Assembly (NCBI GenBank): GCA_003818595.1
Contig: RPQV01000210.1
Coordinates: forward strand, 1 to 6,482
Origin: Calditrichota bacterium
GTDB taxonomy: Bacteria > Zhuqueibacterota > Zhuqueibacteria > Residuimicrobiales > Krinioviventaceae
Reading direction: 5' to 3'
DNA length: 6,482 bases
The notes beneath the pieces were generated by a model, which did no database searches, had not been told where the DNA came from, and saw nothing but the letters and a program-made list of their open reading frames with translations. Below are positions 1 through 4,495 of the stretch, piece after piece. Within the stretch, counting starts at the first letter, position 1. Each line of letters begins with the position of its first letter. The position numbers and the translations under genes were made by a program.

Positions 1-295
1 CCAGAGAGAGTCCGGCGGCCTGGGCCATTTCAATCACCGCCGTTCGTCCGTCGCCTAAAATGCCCCAAGAAGCAGAGATGGATTCTCCGCACGGGCCGAT
101 GACTTGCACGGTATTCATGCTCCCATGAGTGGCATGAATCAAGGCCTGTATGGTGCCTTCGCCGCCGTCCGCCAGCGGCAATTCGATGATTTCAGCATCG
201 GGCGCGACGCGTTGAATGCCGATGGCCATGGCCCGACACACCTCCATAGCACTCAAACTCTCCTTGAAAGAATCAGGCGCCAGGATGATTTTCAC
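1..295 (-). CDS. Glycerate kinase, N-terminal part (runs off the window)
   Basis: This is the first 98 codons of a glycerate kinase of the GlxK/GarK type, which phosphorylates D-glycerate to phosphoglycerate with ATP and feeds glyoxylate, serine or sugar-acid breakdown into glycolysis. The translation begins (M)KIILAPDSFKESLSA, the family's hallmark N-terminus, and continues with LPLADGGEGT at residues 39-48, the conserved acidic/glycine-rich motif. VIEMAQAAGLSL at residues 87-98 is also typical. The start is GTG at 293-295: a GGAG box (301-304) lies 5 nt upstream, and the frame upstream reaches a stop (335-337) with no ATG. The family is usually about 370-380 residues, so roughly three quarters of the gene lies outside the window. 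It is 167 bp from nfu with a large hairpin between, so co-transcription with nfu is uncertain. The family call is confident; whether the product is 2- or 3-phosphoglycerate cannot be told. Confidence 0.93.
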   Translation of the reverse strand, partial: MKIILAPDSFKESLSAMEVCRAMAIGIQRVAPDAEIIELPLADGGEGTIQALIHATHGSMNTVQVIGPCGESISASWGILGDGRTAVIEMAQAAGLSL

Positions 296-300
296 GATTT

Positions 301-304
301 CTCC
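301..304 (-). promoter_or_regulatory. Ribosome binding site fixing the GTG start of glycerate kinase
   Basis: GGAG on the minus strand, 5 nt before the GTG at 293-295. No alternative ATG exists in frame upstream before the stop codon at 335-337, so this site and the conserved KIILAPDSFKES start together fix the initiation codon. Confidence 0.7.
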
Positions 305-410
305 GGAGATAAAAGGGGATAGGAGGGGGCTGTGTCAAATGACTTGTTTATGCCGGTCATTAATCTCTGTGACATGGTGTCTCTGCGAGGCCAGTCGAGA
401 TGGCTCATCA

Positions 411-458
411 ATGGGGAGTTGTATCTAAAGTGGAGAAGGACTTTAGATACATCCCCAT
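411..458. repeat. Large inverted repeat (hairpin) after nfu
   Basis: The arms GTATCTAAAG (421-430) and CTTTAGATAC (441-450) are perfect complements around a 10-nt loop. The stem extends through T420-A451, skips a 2-nt bulge (418-419), and continues with ATGGGGA (411-417) against TCCCCAT (452-458), giving 18 pairs. It begins 4 nt after the nfu stop codon. There is no T-run after either arm, so it is not a standard intrinsic terminator. It may protect the 3' end of the rnfB-nfu mRNA, attenuate read-through into glycerate kinase, or be a copy of a dispersed palindromic element. Only the structure is seen; the role is inferred. Confidence 0.75.
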
Positions 459-462
459 AAAA

Positions 463-690
463 CTAAACCGATACGACCTGTTGAATATCGGGCATTTGTC
501 GGCGTAATTCACGCTCGATGCCCATGCGCAACGTCATTTGCGACATCGGACAGCCGGCGCAGGCGCCCTGCAGGCGCAATTTGACGATGCCGTCCTGGAC
601 ATCAACCAGTTCGACGTTGCCGCCGTCTGCAATCAATCCGGGACGGATGGCGTCGAGAGCGCTATCGACATTTTTAAAATTAATTTCCAT
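463..690 (-). CDS. nfu: NifU C-terminal-domain protein (Nfu-type Fe-S cluster carrier)
   Basis: A 75-residue protein that is essentially one NifU C-terminal (Nfu) domain. Proteins of this family hold a labile [4Fe-4S] cluster between two subunits and hand it to apo-proteins in the cytoplasm. Features visible are the helix ALDAIRPGLIADGGNVELVD near the N-terminus and the CAGC motif (Cys44 and Cys47) in GACAGCPMSQMTL, the cluster-binding site. The length matches stand-alone Nfu domains, with no NfuA-like A-type domain or NifU scaffold domain. The ATG start is supported by AGGA at 698-701, 7 nt upstream and directly after the rnfB stop codon (TAAAGGA), so translation is probably coupled to rnfB. 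The stop is TAG. The 11-bp gap from rnfB indicates one operon, and RnfB, with several cysteine clusters, is the natural client (inference). Confidence 0.93.
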   Translation of the reverse strand: MEINFKNVDSALDAIRPGLIADGGNVELVDVQDGIVKLRLQGACAGCPMSQMTLRMGIERELRRQMPDIQQVVSV

Positions 691-701
691 AAAGGATTCC
701 T

Positions 702-1565
702 TTATAAAGAATTATTATTATTAATTGCTTCAGCAACAACTTGTGCTGGTTCCGCCGGTTTTTCCCCGCGCAGCACATAGGATTTCGTCGGGCATTTTTC
801 CAGGGCGGTGTATAGGGAAGGACTGTTAATGTCTTTGATCTCCGGCAGATTGCCTTCCTGAATGATGGCGCCGTCGGGAGAGACTTTGGGCGATGAGCAG
901 ATTTTGCAGGCGTAACATCCTACGGTGCATACCGATTTGACGGCCTTGAGTTTGTCTAACGAGACGCAGGCGAGGAATATCTTTTGGCTGCGGGGAATCA
1001 ATGCCATGATGCCTCGCGGGCAGGTGACCACACAGATGTTGCAGGCGGTGCATTTTTCTTCAATCACCACCGGTAATCCGTTCTCATTCATATACATGGC
1101 ATCAAAGGGACAGGCACGGACGCATGAGCCGAAACCGAGGCAGCCATAGGAGCATCCTTTGGGCCCCCCGCCGATGAGTGCGGCAGCGGTGCAATCCTGC
1201 AGACCTGTGTAGATAAATTTATCGGCGGCTTCGGCTTTGCCGCCCTGACATTGAACCACCGCCACTTTGGGATCAAGTGCTACGGCATCGACGCCCATGA
1301 TATGGGACAGGACGGCGATCACATCGGCGCCTCCGGGTGCGCATTTGTTGGGCGGTAAGGCGCCTGAAGCTACAGCCTCGGCATAGGCGGCGCATCCCGG
1401 CCTGCCGCAGGCGCCGCAGTTGACGCCGGGCAGGGCATTTAGTATCTGTTCAACTTTGGGATCGATTTGAACGGCAAACTTTTTCGCAGCAAAAGCCAGC
1501 GCCGCTCCGAACAGCAGTCCCATTCCGCCCAGAGCAATGATCGAATAAATGAATAGAGGATCCAT
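702..1565 (-). CDS. rnfB: RnfB-like electron transport complex subunit (polyferredoxin)
   Basis: A 287-residue RnfB. In the Rnf complex this subunit takes electrons from ferredoxin at the inner membrane and passes them towards NAD, coupled to Na+ or H+ transport. One N-terminal membrane helix (about residues 5-27) is followed by the RnfB Fe-S motif (Cys50, 53, 58, 75, in NCGACGRPGCAAYAEA). Next come the QCQGG segment (Cys106) and Cys125, then two ferredoxin motifs (Cys138/142/148/152 and Cys172/175/178/182, each last Cys followed by Pro). The C-terminal extension keeps Cys213/217/220/223 but lacks the last CP of the third motif, and only Cys258 remains where a fourth would be. I start at the ATG at 1563-1565 because it gives the usual short lead into the membrane helix and lies downstream of a candidate promoter; an in-frame ATG 33 codons further upstream would overlap that promoter. 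The RBS is weak (GGA, 8-9 nt upstream). The protein ends in four Asn from an AAT run. No other rnf gene is in the window. Confidence 0.92.
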   Translation of the reverse strand: MDPLFIYSIIALGGMGLLFGAALAFAAKKFAVQIDPKVEQILNALPGVNCGACGRPGCAAYAEAVASGALPPNKCAPGGADVIAVLSHIMGVDAVALDPKVAVVQCQGGKAEAADKFIYTGLQDCTAAALIGGGPKGCSYGCLGFGSCVRACPFDAMYMNENGLPVVIEEKCTACNICVVTCPRGIMALIPRSQKIFLACVSLDKLKAVKSVCTVGCYACKICSSPKVSPDGAIIQEGNLPEIKDINSPSLYTALEKCPTKSYVLRGEKPAEPAQVVAEAINNNNSL

Positions 1566-1599
1566 CTGTAATCCAAACTGAATTGGTAAAATTTTGAAT

Positions 1600-1628
1600 A
1601 ATATAAAAAGAACAGACGAATTATCCAA
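1600..1628 (-). promoter_or_regulatory. Candidate sigma70-type promoter of rnfB-nfu
   Basis: On the minus strand TTGGAT (-35, 1623-1628), a 17-nt spacer, then TATATT (-10, 1600-1605; 5 of 6 to TATAAT). It would start transcription near 1593, giving a leader of about 28 nt to the rnfB ATG. The -35 box is weak. The same -10 hexamer and spacing recur upstream of the SGNH/TPR gene. The rest of the 234-bp gap (1566-1799) shows no convincing terminator for the upstream gene. Confidence 0.4.
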
Positions 1629-1799
1629 GATAAAACGGTGAGGTGGATGAATTTGATTAACCAAGCCGACTCGATGTCTATTGAGTTTTGGGACTGCGGA
1701 TGAATATTTTTAGTCCAACAATTCAAGTCATTGCGTGCCCCCGTCCTGTTTGTGCCGTTTTGCACTTTACTTTGATGTTTTGACGGGATCAACGGATCA

Positions 1800-4046
1800 T
1801 TACGGCATCTCTCTGATTCTGCCGCGAAGATTCTGTGGATCTTTGAAATTGGGCCGCAGCTGTTCCATCTGATTGATCACTGTTTCTGCCTCGCTGCGAC
1901 GGCCAAGTTTGATATAAACATTGCACAGGTTATAGGCGGTTTCAAAATCATCAGGCCAAAGTTCATGCGCCTTGGCGAGAAAAATGACGCCTTCATCTAA
2001 ATTGCCTTTTCCCGCTTCCAGCATGCCGATCCATTTGTAGGTATAGGGGGTGGAATTGATGCCATGAGCGTTGCGCATGAAAGTGAGTGCCGCGCCGTAA
2101 TTTTTTTGCTGAATGAATTCCTGTGCTTTTTGAGTCAGCAGCATGTAAGTGATCGATTTCTGGCCTTCTTCGGTCATCGGATTTGGGGAAGCAGTGGGCG
2201 CAGCCGAAGGTGGTTCCACACCCAATTTCGCGGCCATGGCTGTCGCCTTGTCGCTCATCTGCAGATGTTCATAAACCCGCATCAGATTTCTCATCAGCGG
2301 CTTGTCTTCCGGTGATGCCTCCAGCGCGCGTTCGAGAAAGGGTGCGGCTTCGGCAAATTGTCCATCAGCGGCGAGCAGCGACCCCATCCATTTATCGGTG
2401 ACCGCATCATGCCCGTAGCGCTGCGCCATTTTCAGAACGGCGAGCGCCTGGCCTGTTGCATTGATTTTCAACAGGTTCTCGACCGCTCCTTTATAGAATT
2501 CCAGTTCAGAGGGAATGGAGTAATAAGCAGCCTTGTACTCTTGGTACGCCTGTTCGTATTTTCCTTTTTTCTCAAAATATTTTGCCATATCCACGTGGCC
2601 GACGACAGGAGAATAATTGTCATTAATTAAAATATTCACGGCCAATGATTCCGCTTTGGTGGAGGGAACATAGTCTTCCAGAGCATGATTCGGCTGATTT
2701 TTCGGTTTGAACGGCCATCCGCCTTTCAGATAAAAAATGTCCAAGTTGGCGGAGACCGTATCCAACTCGGTCATGCCCCAATTTTGTTGATAATAGGATT
2801 TCGGCAGGATGCGTGCTTCCGGCCACTGCGGGCTGATGAAATGGGCGTCCTTCATGGTGTGTAAAAAAGCGTCCGCCATGATAAAATAGCCCTGCACATT
2901 CGGATGCAGATGTTCGAGGATCAATTTTTTACCGATCAGTCCGTGCTCGCTCTCCGCTTCAAAATAATCTTTCATCGGAACCACTGGAGCGTTGAACTCT
3001 TGTGCGACCTGATGGATGATCTCGTTCATCTCTTCGGTAGCGCGGAACCGGAGCGCATCCAGGTCTTTGGCGAGCGTGAGCGCGGTTTTGGCGTCCTGAT
3101 ATTGTCCCTGCGCTGCGAGTTTTTTACCGATTTCATAGGCATGGGCGGCGGTAGGAAAAGAGTCGGCCGGTACTGATATGAAAGGCGGTTGGTCACTGAT
3201 GTTGCTCACCAGTTCACTGAGCACGACAGGAACGCCCTTTTGCTGCGCTTTGCGCATGATCCGACGTAAATTTTCGCGATACTGTTTGATCCCCAGTTCG
3301 TACAATTTGCTTTTGTAAGGTATGGTTTGCTCGGCGACAATGCGCGCCATCAGGGTGTTCGAGGGATCGACCTCAGTGCTGCCCGAGGAGATCTGAGTCA
3401 CACCTTTTCGCAGCAGACCGACGACATCCCGCACCAGTAAGAATATCTTGAAACGACGTAATTTCAGATAGGCGTAAATGACGCGGGGATTTTTACCCAG
3501 TGATTCTGTTGAACCGATTCCCAGGGCGCCGTAAAATTCATTATGACCGGCATAGATCAGCAGAGCGTCCGGCTGTTTGGCCAATATTTCATCGGTGAAA
3601 TCGAGCAGGGTATAACTGTTGACCGCCGACATGGAGGTGTTGACGACCTCGATCTGTTTTTCCGGAAAGATGTCGTTCAGGCGAAAATTCAGGATTCGTG
3701 GAAACATCAAATTATAGCCGTAGGGAAAACCGGCGGTTGTCGATTCACCGAGGACAAAAATACGATAGCCGTTTGCGGGCTTCTGTTTGAGAAAGAGATC
3801 TTTGGGCGGACTCGGTTTGGAATTCTGCATGAAAAAGTAGCGCTTGCCGACCTCCTGGCCGCACATCCAATAATGGGAGATTTGCTTCTCCGGGCCGGTG
3901 ACAAAGAGAGCCTGGTTGCCGCCGTAGTTAAAGATGCGCAGCATGATTTCGAGTGCCAGCAGGAGCACAATCGGTGTTGCGATCAATAGAATCGTAAAGA
4001 TGCGTTTTTTCGGTGTTTCATTTGTAGTGACGGAGGTACGGTTCAC
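1800..4046 (-). CDS. Membrane-anchored SGNH/GDSL-like hydrolase with TPR repeats
   Basis: A 748-residue protein. A short cytoplasmic N-terminus and one membrane helix (about residues 16-38) place the rest in the periplasm. The SGNH esterase-like domain (about 90-400) shows block I FVLGEST (nucleophile Ser102), block II VVNTSMSAVNSY, block III IYAGHNE (Asn169), and block V LEHLHPN with His381. The residue three before that His, usually Asp, is Glu378. A helical TPR-like segment ending in DLDALRFRA (about 300-336) lies inside the catalytic domain, as in related SGNH-TPR proteins. The C-terminal part (about 484-735) holds some six TPR-like helical pairs, clearest at 485-513, 552-580, 670-698 and 703-733; a short Pro/Ala/Ser-rich linker is near 611-624. 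The start is GTG at 4044-4046, with AGGAAAGGA ending 7 nt upstream. Family knowledge suggests removal or transfer of acyl groups on a glycan, but the substrate cannot be told. It is separated from both neighbours, probably a single-gene transcript. Confidence 0.85.
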   Translation of the reverse strand: MNRTSVTTNETPKKRIFTILLIATPIVLLLALEIMLRIFNYGGNQALFVTGPEKQISHYWMCGQEVGKRYFFMQNSKPSPPKDLFLKQKPANGYRIFVLGESTTAGFPYGYNLMFPRILNFRLNDIFPEKQIEVVNTSMSAVNSYTLLDFTDEILAKQPDALLIYAGHNEFYGALGIGSTESLGKNPRVIYAYLKLRRFKIFLLVRDVVGLLRKGVTQISSGSTEVDPSNTLMARIVAEQTIPYKSKLYELGIKQYRENLRRIMRKAQQKGVPVVLSELVSNISDQPPFISVPADSFPTAAHAYEIGKKLAAQGQYQDAKTALTLAKDLDALRFRATEEMNEIIHQVAQEFNAPVVPMKDYFEAESEHGLIGKKLILEHLHPNVQGYFIMADAFLHTMKDAHFISPQWPEARILPKSYYQQNWGMTELDTVSANLDIFYLKGGWPFKPKNQPNHALEDYVPSTKAESLAVNILINDNYSPVVGHVDMAKYFEKKGKYEQAYQEYKAAYYSIPSELEFYKGAVENLLKINATGQALAVLKMAQRYGHDAVTDKWMGSLLAADGQFAEAAPFLERALEASPEDKPLMRNLMRVYEHLQMSDKATAMAAKLGVEPPSAAPTASPNPMTEEGQKSITYMLLTQKAQEFIQQKNYGAALTFMRNAHGINSTPYTYKWIGMLEAGKGNLDEGVIFLAKAHELWPDDFETAYNLCNVYIKLGRRSEAETVINQMEQLRPNFKDPQNLRGRIREMP

Positions 4047-4108
4047 AAAATCGTCCTTTCCTGAATGGGCTGATCGAGGATATTGGGTAATACTGATATT
4101 TCATCATC

Positions 4109-4137
4109 GCGGTGCACGCAAAAGCGCGGAGAACCGC
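4109..4137. repeat. GC-rich degenerate repeat with small hairpin in the SGNH/TPR gene leader
   Basis: GCGGT (4109-4113) pairs with ACCGC (4133-4137), around a core CACGCAAAAGCGCGGAGAA. This core resembles, in opposite orientation, the TTTGCG-type element at 4304-4340 (minus strand: CACGCAAAGCCGCGAAAACG). Both also carry CGGTGCACG. It would lie in the 5' leader if the promoter at 4153-4181 is right. It looks like a decayed dispersed intergenic repeat; a regulatory role is not shown. Confidence 0.4.
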
Positions 4138-4152
4138 AGAATATCAAGCCAG

Positions 4153-4181
4153 AATATAGATAAATTTATAAATTTGTGCAA
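4153..4181 (-). promoter_or_regulatory. Candidate promoter of the SGNH/TPR gene
   Basis: On the minus strand TTGCAC (-35, 4176-4181), a 17-nt spacer, and TATATT (-10, 4153-4158). Transcription would start near 4146, leaving a leader of about 100 nt before the GTG. The hexamers are imperfect, but spacing and -10 match the candidate rnfB promoter exactly. Confidence 0.4.
4162..4175. promoter_or_regulatory. Perfect 14-bp AT-only palindrome in the promoter spacer
   Basis: AAATTTATAAATTT is its own reverse complement and fills most of the gap between the proposed -35 and -10 boxes. That is a usual place for a repressor operator. It consists only of A and T, where palindromes arise easily by chance, so the operator reading is weak. 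Confidence 0.2.
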
Positions 4182-4191
4182 GGTCTGTGAT

Positions 4192-4260
4192 TGAGGAGGT
4201 GAGGAGGTGAGGAGGTGATACTAAGGTGAGGAGGTAATGAGGTGAGGAGGTGACAAGGTG
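4192..4260. repeat. Tandem octamer array, unit TGAGGAGG
   Basis: Five perfect TGAGGAGG units (4192-4199, 4200-4207, 4208-4215, 4227-4234, 4243-4250) and three variants: TGATACTAAGG at 4216-4226 with 3 extra bases, TAATGAGG at 4235-4242, and TGACAAGG at 4251-4258, followed by TG. On the plus strand the joints read AGGAGGTGA, the full complement of the usual 16S rRNA 3' tail, but no convincing gene follows. The array lies between the CBM9 gene terminator and the SGNH/TPR promoter, so outside the predicted transcripts. Confidence 0.85.
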
Positions 4261-4303
4261 TATGGGAAAAGCGATATTTTGTATATAGGGAAAATAAAAC
4301 TAT

Positions 4304-4340
4304 CTTTGCATTCCTTTGCGTTTTCGCGGCTTTGCGTGGG
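4304..4340. repeat. TTTGCG-type short repeat element
   Basis: Three CTTTGC words (4304, 4314 and 4330), the last two extended to CTTTGCG, with TTTTCGCGG between them. It looks like the short TTTGCG-rich intergenic repeats found in many environmental genomes (general knowledge, not checked). A related core appears inverted at 4109-4137, so the two bracket the octamer array. Confidence 0.45.
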
Positions 4341-4382
4341 CGCTACGGTGCACGAGTTGAACTTTTCGCTGGCAGAAAAACA

Positions 4383-4414
4383 AAAAACCCCGGAAAGGAC
4401 TTTCCGGGGTTTTT
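4383..4414 (-). terminator. Intrinsic terminator of the CBM9 gene
   Basis: A 14-bp stem: AAAAACCCCGGAAA (4383-4396) pairs with TTTCCGGGGTTTTT (4401-4414) around the loop GGAC. Read on the minus strand it starts 26 nt after the stop codon and ends in a U-run. The stem is flanked by A and T runs on both sides, so it could also work in the plus direction. Confidence 0.9.
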
Positions 4415-4415
4415 G

Positions 4416-4495
4416 TTGGAAAAGCAAATAATCAGAACGATTATTTCATGAGGGTCATTTTTTTGGTAAAGGTCTGATCACCGGTGTTCAGGGTG
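4416..4495. repeat. 80-bp direct repeat, copy 1 (3' end and flank of the CBM9 gene)
   Basis: Aligns without gaps to 6403-6482: by eye 73 of 80 bases agree. It covers 25 bp of the sequence after the gene and the last 55 bp ending the coding region. In the coding part the three differences are G/A changes; the two in complete codons are silent (ACC/ACT, CTG/TTG). The repeat may continue further, since the second copy is cut by the window edge. Confidence 0.9.

Larger units (their letters stand above)
4047..4440. other. 394-bp non-coding interval between the SGNH/TPR gene and the CBM9 gene
   Basis: No believable gene on either strand. In order: the RBS and leader of the SGNH/TPR gene (4047-4146), containing a GC-rich repeat-like hairpin; a candidate promoter (4153-4181) with an AT-only palindrome; an array of TGAGGAGG octamers (4192-4260); an AT-rich stretch (4261-4303); a TTTGCG-type repeat (4304-4340); and the terminator of the CBM9 gene (4383-4414). 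Short reading frames here run through the terminator or the repeats and are not convincing. Confidence 0.75.

Noticed and set aside
309..338. TTGACA (333-338) and TTTTAT (309-314), 18 nt apart, as a glycerate kinase promoter on the minus strand
   Set aside because: Transcription would start around 302, inside the ribosome binding site at 301-304, leaving almost no leader. The -35 is perfect, so it is noted, but the arrangement is not convincing.
1566..1664. A longer RnfB starting 33 codons upstream
   Set aside because: The extension lacks family character, overlaps the candidate promoter, and the internal ATG gives the normal short lead into the membrane helix.
1439..1792. A 117-codon open frame on the minus strand overlapping the start of rnfB
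   Set aside because: It runs through the candidate rnfB promoter and into rnfB in another frame; the Fe-S motifs are in the rnfB frame.
3543..3989. A 148-codon open frame on the plus strand
   Set aside because: Antisense to the SGNH block I to III region of the 748-residue protein; no recognisable motifs.
4192..4260. CRISPR array
   Set aside because: The unit is only 8 bp, with no unique spacers and no cas genes in the window.
4221..4427. A 68-codon minus-strand frame in the interval before the SGNH/TPR gene
   Set aside because: It begins inside the intrinsic terminator at 4383-4414 and then crosses the TTTGCG repeat and the octamer array; composition is not protein-like.
4258..4431. A plus-strand GTG frame just after the octamer array, with AGGAGGTGA at good spacing
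   Set aside because: The Shine-Dalgarno match comes from the tandem repeat, and the frame runs straight through the terminator hairpin.
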